In this document: positions 44,718 through 52,371 of the stretch, one piece after another
Layout of the letters: each line of letters starts with the position of its first letter
Numbering within the stretch: position 1 is the first letter of the stretch
Source of the DNA: Hydrogenophaga sp.
Lineage (GTDB): Bacteria > Pseudomonadota > Gammaproteobacteria > Burkholderiales > Burkholderiaceae_C
Length of the DNA: 64,000 nt
Assembly: GCA_016790705.1 (NCBI GenBank)
Contig: JAEUOT010000034.1
Coordinates: forward strand, 51,977-115,976
Direction of reading: 5' to 3'
The notes under the pieces: model-generated
Database searches by the model: none
The model's input: the letters and a program-made list of their open reading frames with translations, nothing else
Told to the model about the DNA's origin: nothing
Translations under genes and position numbers: made by a program

Positions 44718-45578
44718 ATGACCGATTCACTCACGCCCGCCGCCGATCTGCCCTGGACCCTGCAGAGCCCTTTTCGCATGCGCCCCGGGCTGGCGCGATT
44801 GCCCGAGGACGGGGCGCCCGTGGCGCTGTTCCGCCGGGATGCCCTGGCCCCGGCCTATGCCGAGGGCAAGCGCGCAGCCCTCGCGCAACGCGAGCGTTGC
44901 CAGATCGGCACGCCCGACCCGCAGGTGCTCCGCGCCATTGCCCAGGCGTATGCCGCGCAGACCGGGGTGGACCTGGCGGCGGAGGCGGACCGGCTGGCGG
45001 TCGGGATGCAGGAAGACTTCGTGATCCTGCACGACGAGGAAGAGGCGGGCACCACCACGATGCGGGCGCGCTTTCTCTCCGTGTGTTTCCCTTCGAACTG
45101 GGCGCCGGCGGAGAAGCTGGGGCTGGACTTTGCCGCCATCCACGCGCCCGTGGCCGACAACGCTTTGTTGCAAACGGGCGCGCGCGGCATCATCGACATG
45201 GCGTTCCGGCAGGCGCCGATGCTGCGCCATGTCTGGCTGCTCACGCCCAACGGGGACCTGGCGCAGCACCCCGAGGCCCGGCGCACCCGCTGGGAAGACG
45301 CGCTCGCCGCCGCAGACGCACCGGGAGGCTCAGGCCGGTTGCTCGATCAGGTGTTCTTCCGCGTCGAGCGCCAGACCACGTTGCCGCTGCCCGCGCTGCG
45401 GCGCGGCGTGTTCTTCATCCGTGTGATGGCGGCGCCGCTGGCCGGGGTGCTGGCCGTGGCGCCCGGAAGGGCGGCCGAGCTGTGCGAGACGCTGTCCTCG
45501 ATGAGCGAGGCCGTGGTCGCGTACCGCGGCATGACAGCGGTGCGCGATCGGCTGTGCGCCGAGCTCAGGCGGTTTTGA
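44718..45578 (+). CDS. DUF3445 protein, heme-dependent oxidative N-demethylase-like
   Basis: ATG 44718 gives 286 residues. The family pattern is visible: RMRPGLARLPEDG near the start, GMQEDFVILHDEE, and SVCFPSNWAPAEKLGLDFAAIHAPV in the middle, and RVERQTTLPLPA with FFIRVMAAPL near the end. A related protein binds heme and removes methyl groups from secondary amines with oxygen. Partners of that enzyme (flavin/iron-sulfur reductase subunits) are not nearby. Its last 14 bases overlap the 3-prime end of the convergent YegP-like gene. Confidence 0.8.
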   Translation: MTDSLTPAADLPWTLQSPFRMRPGLARLPEDGAPVALFRRDALAPAYAEGKRAALAQRERCQIGTPDPQVLRAIAQAYAAQTGVDLAAEADRLAVGMQEDFVILHDEEEAGTTTMRARFLSVCFPSNWAPAEKLGLDFAAIHAPVADNALLQTGARGIIDMAFRQAPMLRHVWLLTPNGDLAQHPEARRTRWEDALAAADAPGGSGRLLDQVFFRVERQTTLPLPALRRGVFFIRVMAAPLAGVLAVAPGRAAELCETLSSMSEAVVAYRGMTAVRDRLCAELRRF

Positions 45579-45894
45579 CGGTCGAGCTCGGTCCGTTGGT
45601 CTTGACCGACTCGATGCCGCTGTCCCGCGAGGCCGGGGTCTTGTACATCTGGCTGGTGCCGATGATCTGGTGGTTGCCCGCCTTGAGGTTGAAATAGCTG
45701 CGCCCGTCGGTGGCCTCTTTGCGGTCGTAGCGGTCTTCCTGCGGACTGTTGGTCTGCACCGACCGGATGCCGTTCTCGGCCGACGCCCGGGATTCGTATT
45801 GCTCGCTGCGCAGGATCACCTCGCCGTTGCCTGCCTTCAGGACAAACGAAAACTGACCCTTGTCGTTCGAGGAGAGTTCGTACCAGCCTGCCAT
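45565..45894 (-). CDS. YegP-family (DUF1508) protein
   Basis: ATG 45894 gives 109 residues made of two tandem copies of the DUF1508 motif: WYELSSNDKGQFSFVLKAGN with VILRSEQYESRASAENGI, then GRSYFNLKAGNHQIIGTS with SQMYKTPASRDSGIESVK. E. coli YegP has the same double arrangement. Its function is not established. The 3-prime end overlaps the convergent DUF3445 gene. Confidence 0.92.
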   Translation of the reverse strand: MAGWYELSSNDKGQFSFVLKAGNGEVILRSEQYESRASAENGIRSVQTNSPQEDRYDRKEATDGRSYFNLKAGNHQIIGTSQMYKTPASRDSGIESVKTNGPSSTVKTA

Positions 45895-46066
45895 GTCTGC
45901 TCCTGATGGGGATGTGTGGGGTGCCGAAGCAGGGCCATCGTAGGCCGGTCGCCCGGCGCATGGTGTCGCGGCCGGTGGAGGATGTGACATCTGCCCGCCG
46001 GGTGTGGCGCCGGGGGCTCAGCGCCCGGAACGACGCAAGGCCTCGAGAAGCGCCGACGCGGCCGGT

Positions 46067-46402
46067 TCAGGCGCGGTCGTCGAACAGGGTGCCCAGCATG
46101 TCCTGTTCGGTTTTCACGACCTTGAGGTTGGCCGCGAAGCTGTAGAGGGCCATCTTTCCGCCGACCAGGTCGTCTGCCAGGTGGCTCATGTCGCCGCCTT
46201 CGCCCGCCGCCACCGGGTCCCGTTCCACCCGCGCATCCACACCGCCCGAGGCGGCGTTCGCGGTCATCGCGACGCGCTGTCGCTGGAAGCCCGGGGTCTG
46301 GGCATTGGCCACGTTGTGCGCGCCGACGTCCAGCTGCAACTGCGCGGCGCGCATGCCGCTGAGGCTCAGGGTGGAGGCAGAAAGGCCGATGGTCGAGGAC
46401 AT
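46067..46402 (-). CDS. Orphan flagellar rod-like protein (FlgB/FlgC N-terminal motif)
   Basis: ATG 46402 gives 111 residues. The N-terminus SALSLSGM-type region (LSASTLSLSGMRAAQLQLDV) with the signature NVANAQTPGFQRQRV is the FlgB/FlgC/FlgG rod motif. The C-terminus (DLVGGKMALYSFAANLKVVK and QDMLGTLFD) is the matching C-terminal helix. Rod proteins are usually about 130-150 residues (FlgC) with a longer middle. No other flagellar gene is near, so it may be a stand-alone paralogue. Confidence 0.8.
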   Translation of the reverse strand: MSSTIGLSASTLSLSGMRAAQLQLDVGAHNVANAQTPGFQRQRVAMTANAASGGVDARVERDPVAAGEGGDMSHLADDLVGGKMALYSFAANLKVVKTEQDMLGTLFDDRA

Positions 46403-46479
46403 GGGGGTGCGGGGTGTCGTCCGGGCGGAATGACCCAAGGGGGATATCGGCCGGCGCCGCGGCAACTTGAGTACCCCGT

Positions 46480-46998
46480 TCAACCCTCCGCCAGTTCCCG
46501 TCGCACGTGCGCCAGCAGTCCCTCGCAGCCGTCCTCGACCAGATCAAGCACATGCTCGAAGCCCGCTGCCCCGCCGGTGTACGGATCGGGCACGACCGGG
46601 CTGTCGTGGCGCTGGAAGAACTCGGCGAAGCGGCGCAGCTTGGCGGCGTGTTGCGGTGGGCACAGCGCCTGCGCCGCCTCGAGGTTGTCCCAGTCCATCA
46701 CCAGGACGAGATCGAAGGTTTCGAAATCACCGGCCCTGAGCTGGCGGGCGCGCTGACCCGAGAGATCGACGCCGCGTCGCAGCGCGTGCGCCTGGCTGCG
46801 GTGGTCGGGCGGCGCGCCAACGTGGTAGCTGTGGGTGCCGGCCGAATCGACGGCGATACGGTCGGCCAGACCGGCCTCGCGCACCCTGGCCTCGAAGACG
46901 CCGTGGGCGGTCGGGCTGCGGCAGATGTTGCCCATGCAGACGAACAGGACGCGAAAGCGGGCGGGACGGGGGTCGGAGGAAGGGTGCATGGGTGACAT
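46480..46998 (-). CDS. Low-molecular-weight protein tyrosine phosphatase
   Basis: The 172-residue protein has the phosphate loop FVCMGNICRSPT (Cys21, Arg27) and the general-acid Asp in VVPDPYTGG. Length and fold are typical. In bacteria such enzymes dephosphorylate tyrosine kinases of polysaccharide export or ribosome-associated targets; no kinase is nearby. Start may be ATG 46998 or the one three codons on. It is divergent from the 289-residue unknown gene. Confidence 0.93.
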   Translation of the reverse strand: MSPMHPSSDPRPARFRVLFVCMGNICRSPTAHGVFEARVREAGLADRIAVDSAGTHSYHVGAPPDHRSQAHALRRGVDLSGQRARQLRAGDFETFDLVLVMDWDNLEAAQALCPPQHAAKLRRFAEFFQRHDSPVVPDPYTGGAAGFEHVLDLVEDGCEGLLAHVRRELAEG

Positions 46999-47144
46999 TG
47001 GATCGCAAAAAGCGGGGCAAACCGGGGCCTTTTCCGGACTTCCGGTCCGGGGGTGGGGCCGCTATGCTGTCCACTGGGCGCTGCTCGCCATCGGGGCGCA
47101 GCCGCGCGGGCATTTCTTCCCACCTTTCTGAACCCGGAACCGAC

Positions 47145-48014
47145 ATGGCCAGCGATCTGGATACGGTACGCGTGCTGCGAGCACTGTTCAACGACATGCC
47201 GCGCGCGCCGCAGGGCCTTTCGCACGACGCGACGATGGACTGGATCCGTCGCAGCATGACCGACTTCCCGGGCGGCGAACTGGCCTACACGATCGAGCAC
47301 ATCACCCGCAACTCGCTGCTTGACATCGTGTTGCGACTGCGTGAGGACGGCTACCTCAAGGACGACCAGGCCTTCGACCAGGCCGTCAAGCAATTGGAAA
47401 CGCCCGAGGGTCGCAAGACCTTCGCCGACTGGTGCATCAACGCACAGAAGAGCGTGGACGCCACCGCGCGCCTGCTCAACCGCGCCAAGCGCGCCTGGCA
47501 CGAGCCCGCGCCGCTGTTCATCGCCGATCCGGCGTCTGTGCGCCGCTTCATCGACGGCCGCCCCACCGGTCCGGGCGCCCTGTTTGCGGAATACGTGATG
47601 CGTGACGATGTGCGGGAGATCGGCGTCTTTGAGACCGAGCCCGAGGCGATCCACGAATTCGACTGGGGATTCATCGCCGAGGAGCCCGGGGGCTGGAACA
47701 TCTATGTCGCCGAGATCTGGCGCCGTGGCAGCGTCGGACACTTCGACCGCATGCTCGGTGCCTGGCGGCTGGAGACCACGCATGCGCTGCCCCGGGGCGA
47801 GCGTCGCGCGCCCCATGTGCCGCCGGGCCTGACCGAGGACATGGGCATCACGCGCTTCTGTGCGCTGAGCCTGCAGACCCAGACCTGGCCCGCCGATCCG
47901 GCGGTGCGTCGCTGGGTCGGCGAGGTCTTCATCACCCACATGCTGCCGGTGATGGCGGCGCGGGCGCTGGACGAGAACTACGACTTTCCGGCGCAGGTGA
48001 TGGAGCTGAACTGA
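47145..48014 (+). CDS. Hypothetical protein, 289 residues
   Basis: ATG 47145 starts a soluble-looking protein with an acidic, aromatic-rich second half (IHEFDWGFIAEEPGGWNIYV, FDRMLGAWRLETTHALP). No signal peptide, membrane helix or known catalytic motif. Codon use is that of the core genome and a Comamonadaceae repeat follows its stop. I cannot name the family. Confidence 0.65.
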   Translation: MASDLDTVRVLRALFNDMPRAPQGLSHDATMDWIRRSMTDFPGGELAYTIEHITRNSLLDIVLRLREDGYLKDDQAFDQAVKQLETPEGRKTFADWCINAQKSVDATARLLNRAKRAWHEPAPLFIADPASVRRFIDGRPTGPGALFAEYVMRDDVREIGVFETEPEAIHEFDWGFIAEEPGGWNIYVAEIWRRGSVGHFDRMLGAWRLETTHALPRGERRAPHVPPGLTEDMGITRFCALSLQTQTWPADPAVRRWVGEVFITHMLPVMAARALDENYDFPAQVMELN

Positions 48015-48090
48015 GGCCCCCACGCTCCGCCGCTGCGCGGGTCGCTGCCCCCCGAGGGGGTGCGAATCCGGCTTGGGGCGGCCCGGCGCC
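48015..48090 (+). repeat. Dispersed intergenic repeat, copy C
   Basis: Begins GCCCCCACGCTCCGCCGCTG, has the C-run/G-run hairpin CCCCCC-GA-GGGGG and ends GGCTTGGGGCGGCCCGGCG. Copies B (37087) and, in part, A (33453) have the same order of blocks. All three follow directly on a stop codon. Confidence 0.75.
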
Positions 48091-48128
48091 GGATTCATGG
48101 CCCCACCTTCGCCGCTGCGCCGGTTGGC

Positions 48129-48515
48129 TTACCCCGCCTCGTACAGCTCCAGCGGCAAGCCGTCCGGGTCGCTGAAGAAGGTGAAGCGTCGGCCGGTGTA
48201 TTCGTCCACCCGCACCGGCTCCACCGTCACACCGAGCGACTCCAGTCGCGCCTTGCAGGCCGGCACATCCCCGACCACGAAGGCCAGATGCCGCAGACCC
48301 TGCGCCTCGGGATAGGACGGGCGCGGCGGCGCGCCGGGGAAGGAAAACAGCTCGACCTGCGAGCCGTCGGGCAGGCCCAGGTCCAGCTTCCATGAATTGC
48401 GTGCTTCGCGGAAGTGCTCCGCGATGACCGTCAGGCCCAGGACCTCGGTGTAGAAGCGCTTGGAGCGCTCGTAGTCGGAGCAGATGATGGCGGCGTGGTG
48501 GATGCGGGTGAGCAT
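48129..48515 (-). CDS. VOC-family (glyoxalase I-like) protein
   Basis: The 128-residue protein closely fits the YaeR/GloA2 branch: start RIHHAAIICSDYERSKRFYT, metal-type His and Glu residues in HHAA, QVELFSF, LRHLAFVV and LPLELYEA. These four positions match the metal ligands of glyoxalase I. YaeR-like proteins have no firmly known substrate; lactoylglutathione lyase activity is possible. Confidence 0.87.
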   Translation of the reverse strand: MLTRIHHAAIICSDYERSKRFYTEVLGLTVIAEHFREARNSWKLDLGLPDGSQVELFSFPGAPPRPSYPEAQGLRHLAFVVGDVPACKARLESLGVTVEPVRVDEYTGRRFTFFSDPDGLPLELYEAG

Positions 48516-48542
48516 GGGCGGAACGGTTGGGTGATGGGACGA

Positions 48543-49127
48543 TTAAGTGGTTGGAGGTACCCCGTGAACGGGCCCATAACACTGTTCGTAGGCTGAGACG
48601 ATTTTGGGAACGTCAGAGCCGTCATACGACGTAACACGAGAAAGCTCACCTCCTATCAGTGCCTGTTTCGTACGTGCCAGCGTATCGGCTAAGCCTCTTA
48701 GCTGAGAGATGAGTGTGCTTCCGGCCAAATTGGCCTCTTTCCAAACCGCCTCTGGGTCAACGACCGCTTCTCGGTCGATGTGGAAATGCGTTTTGGTTCG
48801 CACCATACGTAGCTTTTCTGAGAGTTCGTCCAGTTGTTGTAGGTCGATTCCTGCGCTTTTTGCCGCTTTTCGAACCGCCTTCTCCTCGCACTTCAGGATG
48901 TACCAGAAGGAGGCAGCATCTTTGTGTTTGTCCAACACTCTGATTGCGTGGGCGAAGGCATCGTTGACCAGCGCGTCCATTGCGATCAATAGGAAGCTTG
49001 GACCACAGTAGGTGATTTCAGTGCGACAAAGTTGATCGTGGGCGGTAATTTTCAGCAAAGCATTGCTGACCTCATCGAAGTTGCGCTGAATTGCATGGAG
49101 GAGGCGGATGGGGTCTGGTTGGCTCAT
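48543..49127 (-). CDS. AbiU2-like HEPN-domain protein, possible defence gene
   Basis: ATG 49127 gives 194 residues. The helical protein resembles the HEPN/AbiU2 group: ALVNDAFAHAIRVLDKHKDA and RMVRTKTHFHIDREAVVDPE, where R...H-type residues could be the RNase site. The gene is clearly lower in GC than its neighbours and stands alone between the VOC and LysR genes, on the same strand as both. AbiU2 comes from a lactococcal abortive infection locus. The similarity is by motif only, and a toxin-type RNase role is inferred. Confidence 0.6.
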   Translation of the reverse strand: MSQPDPIRLLHAIQRNFDEVSNALLKITAHDQLCRTEITYCGPSFLLIAMDALVNDAFAHAIRVLDKHKDAASFWYILKCEEKAVRKAAKSAGIDLQQLDELSEKLRMVRTKTHFHIDREAVVDPEAVWKEANLAGSTLISQLRGLADTLARTKQALIGGELSRVTSYDGSDVPKIVSAYEQCYGPVHGVPPTT

Positions 49128-49185
49128 TGGGTGAATCTCAGAGTTGCATTGGAAGCGCGTTCGTCGGGGTGCTCGTATTTTTGTT

Positions 49186-50100
49186 TCACCCCCACACGGC
49201 ATCCAGCGCTCCTAGCGCCGCCGCGATCACCGGCTCACCGGCCCGCTCCGCCAGACACACGAACCCGAGATCGCATTCCAGCGCCACCTGATCCGCCACC
49301 ACCAGCCCGTGCGCCTGCGCCTCGCGCATCGCAATCGCATCGCGCACCAGCGACAGGCCGACGCCGCTCTTGACCAGATCGAGCATCGACGCTTCCTGGT
49401 CCACCAGCGCGACCCGGCGCGGCTCGATGCCGGTGATCGACCCCGGCCCGAACACGCGCCGCTGCAGCCGGTGGTGCGCGCTGGCCGGCGGCGTGGCGAG
49501 CCAGGGCAGCGCGGCCAGCGCCTTCCAGTCCTTGCCTTTGACCTGCGGGCCCCAGCCCGCGGGCGCGAGCACGCGGTAGGTGAAGCGGGTCAGGGCACGC
49601 AGCCGGTAGGGCGGGCCCAGCGGGTCCTGCGGCAGGTCCAGGAAGAAGCCGACGTCCAGTTCGCCACGGCCGATGCGGTCCAGCACGCTGCCGCTCATGC
49701 CCTGGCTCAGCTCGGTGCCGACCTGCGGCGCGGTCTCGACCAGTTGCTTGAGGAAGGCGCCGAGGCGGGTGAACTCGGGGTCGAGGATGGTGCCGATGCG
49801 CAGCGTGCCGCGCACCGTCTGGTGCAGCGCGGCGGCGGCCTGGCCGAAGTCGGCGAGGGCGGCCAGCGCCTTGTCGGCCAGCGGCAGCAGGGCGGCGCCG
49901 TCGCGCGTGAGCGCCATGCCCTGCGGCGTGCGGGTGAAGAGCTGCAGGCCGGTGGCCTCGGCCAGGGTCTTGAGCTGCAGGCTCACGGCGGGCTGGCTCA
50001 GGTGCAGGCGCTGCGCCGCGCGAGAGACATTGCCTTCGCGGGCGACGGCGACGAAGGCGCGCAGGGTCTGCGGATCGGTGGCGGGCAGGCGGGCGGTCAT
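49186..50100 (-). CDS. LysR-family transcriptional regulator
   Basis: The 304-residue protein has the LysR winged helix (TLRAFVAVAREGNVSRAAQR and SQPAVSLQLKTLAEATGLQL) and a periplasmic-binding-like effector domain. It is read divergently from the GMC oxidoreductase gene (142 bp spacer), which is its most likely target. The inducer is unknown. Confidence 0.93.
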   Translation of the reverse strand: MTARLPATDPQTLRAFVAVAREGNVSRAAQRLHLSQPAVSLQLKTLAEATGLQLFTRTPQGMALTRDGAALLPLADKALAALADFGQAAAALHQTVRGTLRIGTILDPEFTRLGAFLKQLVETAPQVGTELSQGMSGSVLDRIGRGELDVGFFLDLPQDPLGPPYRLRALTRFTYRVLAPAGWGPQVKGKDWKALAALPWLATPPASAHHRLQRRVFGPGSITGIEPRRVALVDQEASMLDLVKSGVGLSLVRDAIAMREAQAHGLVVADQVALECDLGFVCLAERAGEPVIAAALGALDAVWG

Positions 50101-50242
50101 GGCTTCGAGTATTTGCCAGCCTTATAACGCGCCTTGGCCGATTTCATTGGGAAAACCCCTGAGCTTCCGGCACAGTTTCGCGTCAGCCAGGCGGTCCATC
50201 ATGAGCCCGGCCAATGACCAGAACGATCCGGAGACACCCCGC

Positions 50243-51958
50243 ATGAGCGAGCACAACGCGACCTTCGACTACGTGATCATCGGCGGCGGCACCGCCGGCT
50301 GCCTGCTCGCCAACCGGCTCTCGGCCGACGCCAGCAAGCGCGTGCTGCTGATCGAGGCCGGTCGCAAGGACGACTACCACTGGATCCACATTCCGGTCGG
50401 CTACCTGTACTGCATCGGCAACCCGCGCACCGACTGGCTCTACCAGACCGAGGCCGACCCGGGGCTGAACGGCCGCCGGCTGCGCTACCCGCGCGGCAAG
50501 GCCCTGGGCGGCTGTTCCAGCATCAACGGGATGATCTACATGCGTGGCCAGGCGCGCGACTACGACCACTGGGCGCAACTGACCGGCAACGGCGAATGGG
50601 CCTGGGACAACGCGCTGCCGTACTTCAAGTTGCACGAAGACCACCACAAGGGTGCGAACGCGCTGCACGGCGCCAAGGGCCGGACGTCCGAGCTGCTGTC
50701 CCAGCCCGCGACCGCCGAGCAGGACCTGTGGCGCCACCTGCTGCGCCACCACCAGGCCGGCGGCGAGTGGCGGATCGAGAAGCAGCGGCTGCGCTGGGAT
50801 GTGCTCGATGCGTTTGCCCAGGCGGCGGTGCAGGCCGGCATCCCCGCCACCGACGACTTCAACCGCGGCAACAACGAGGGCGTGGGCTATTTCGAGGTCA
50901 ACCAGAAGGCCGGCTGGCGCTGGAACACGGCCAAGGCGTTTCTGCGGCCGACCTGTTACGCGCGGCCCAACTTCGAGCTCTGGACCTCGGCCCAGGTGGC
51001 CAGGCTGGTCACCGAGACCCAGCCCGACGGCAGCCTGCGCTGCACCGGCGCGCAGGTCTGGAGCGGGCAGGAGATGGTCACGGTGACCGCGACGCGCGAG
51101 GTCATCCTGAGCGCGGGCAGCATCGGCTCGGTGCAGATCCTGCAGCTCTCGGGCATCGGCCCCGGCGCGCTCTTGCAGCAGCACGGCATCGCGGTCGCGA
51201 AGGACCTGCCGGGCGTGGGCGAGAACCTGCAGGACCATCTGCAGATCCGCTCGGTCTACAAGGTCCAGGGCGCCAAGACGCTCAACACCCTGGCCAACTC
51301 GCTCTGGGGCAAGGCGGCGATCGGGCTCGAATACGCGTTCAAGCGCAGCGGGCCGATGAGCATGTCGCCCAGCCAGCTCGGCGCGTTCACGAAAAGCGAT
51401 CCGTCGCAGCCACACGCCAACATCGAATACCACGTGCAGCCGCTCTCGCTCGACGCCTTCGGCGAGCCGCTGCACAGCTTCCCGGCGTTCACGGCCAGCG
51501 TCTGCAACCTCAACCCGAGCAGCCGCGGCCATGTGCGCATCAAGAGTCCGCGCTTCGAGGACGCGCCGGCCATCGCGCCGAACTACCTGGCCACCGAGGA
51601 CGACCGTAAGGTCGCGGCCGACAGCCTGCGCGTGACGCGGCGCATCGTCGGCCAGCCGGCGCTGGCGAAGTTCAAGCCGGAGGAGTTCAAGCCGGGCGTT
51701 CAGTACCAGAGCGACGAGGACCTGGCGCGCTTGGCCGGCGACATCGCCAGCACCATCTTCCACCCGGTCGGCACGACGAAGATGGGCCGCGACGACGATC
51801 CGATGGCCGTGACCGACAGCCACCTGCGGGTGCGTGGCGTGGCCGGGCTGCGGGTGGTCGATGCGGGCGTGATGCCGACCATCACCAGCGGCAACACCAA
51901 CTCGCCGACGCTGATGATCGCGGAGAAGGCGGCGCGCTGGATCGTCTCGGGGCAGTAG
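50243..51958 (+). CDS. GMC-family FAD oxidoreductase (choline dehydrogenase-like)
   Basis: ATG 50243 (GGAGA upstream) gives 571 residues. The FAD motif YVIIGGGTAGCLLANRLSA, the GMC signature GKALGGCSSINGMIYMRGQ, a second signature LSAGSIGSVQILQLSGIGP and the C-terminal active-site segment HPVGTTKMGRD with GNTNSPTLMIAEKAA are all present. Members oxidise primary alcohols to aldehydes or acids and pass electrons to the respiratory chain or oxygen. No betaine aldehyde dehydrogenase or transporter is adjacent, so choline is not assured as substrate. Confidence 0.92.
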   Translation: MSEHNATFDYVIIGGGTAGCLLANRLSADASKRVLLIEAGRKDDYHWIHIPVGYLYCIGNPRTDWLYQTEADPGLNGRRLRYPRGKALGGCSSINGMIYMRGQARDYDHWAQLTGNGEWAWDNALPYFKLHEDHHKGANALHGAKGRTSELLSQPATAEQDLWRHLLRHHQAGGEWRIEKQRLRWDVLDAFAQAAVQAGIPATDDFNRGNNEGVGYFEVNQKAGWRWNTAKAFLRPTCYARPNFELWTSAQVARLVTETQPDGSLRCTGAQVWSGQEMVTVTATREVILSAGSIGSVQILQLSGIGPGALLQQHGIAVAKDLPGVGENLQDHLQIRSVYKVQGAKTLNTLANSLWGKAAIGLEYAFKRSGPMSMSPSQLGAFTKSDPSQPHANIEYHVQPLSLDAFGEPLHSFPAFTASVCNLNPSSRGHVRIKSPRFEDAPAIAPNYLATEDDRKVAADSLRVTRRIVGQPALAKFKPEEFKPGVQYQSDEDLARLAGDIASTIFHPVGTTKMGRDDDPMAVTDSHLRVRGVAGLRVVDAGVMPTITSGNTNSPTLMIAEKAARWIVSGQ

Positions 51959-51986
51959 TCGGCACCGCGCGCGCGGGCCGGGCGCT

Positions 51987-52298
51987 TCAGCCGCGCAGCC
52001 GCCCGACGTAGCGGGCGCTGACGTCGATCGGCGTGGGGGCGGGGACCGGGGCGAGTGGCGCCGGGGCGGACACCGGCGCCGCCTTGCGCACCGGAATGAC
52101 CAGCGATTCCAGCCGGTCGGCCAGCGGCAGCAGCTCGGTCAGGCCGTCCTCGCTGGCGCGCGCCCGCGCGTACGCCACGATGGCCTGTGCGTACTCCGCG
52201 TTGCTCACCATCCACTCGGTGTCTGTCACGCGGCCGGTCTTGCGCCGCAGCAGGACGTGCAGATGGGCGGCCGCGGCGAATGCATCGTTTTGCGACAT
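51987..52298 (-). CDS. Small hypothetical protein, 103 residues
   Basis: ATG 52298 follows AGAGGAAAA. The N-terminal half is helical (AEYAQAIVAYARARA), and the C-terminal half has a Pro/Ala linker (APVSAPAPLAPVPAPTP). It lies about 70 bp after the stop of the TPR glycosyltransferase-like gene, on the same strand, so it is probably in the same operon and could be a partner or substrate. No family recognised. Confidence 0.65.
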   Translation of the reverse strand: MSQNDAFAAAAHLHVLLRRKTGRVTDTEWMVSNAEYAQAIVAYARARASEDGLTELLPLADRLESLVIPVRKAAPVSAPAPLAPVPAPTPIDVSARYVGRLRG

Positions 52299-52371
52299 GG
52301 TGTTTTCCTCTTCCAACGACCGGCGCGTCTCAGCAGCTTCCGTGCCATGCCACGGCGGGTCCCGGGAGGGC

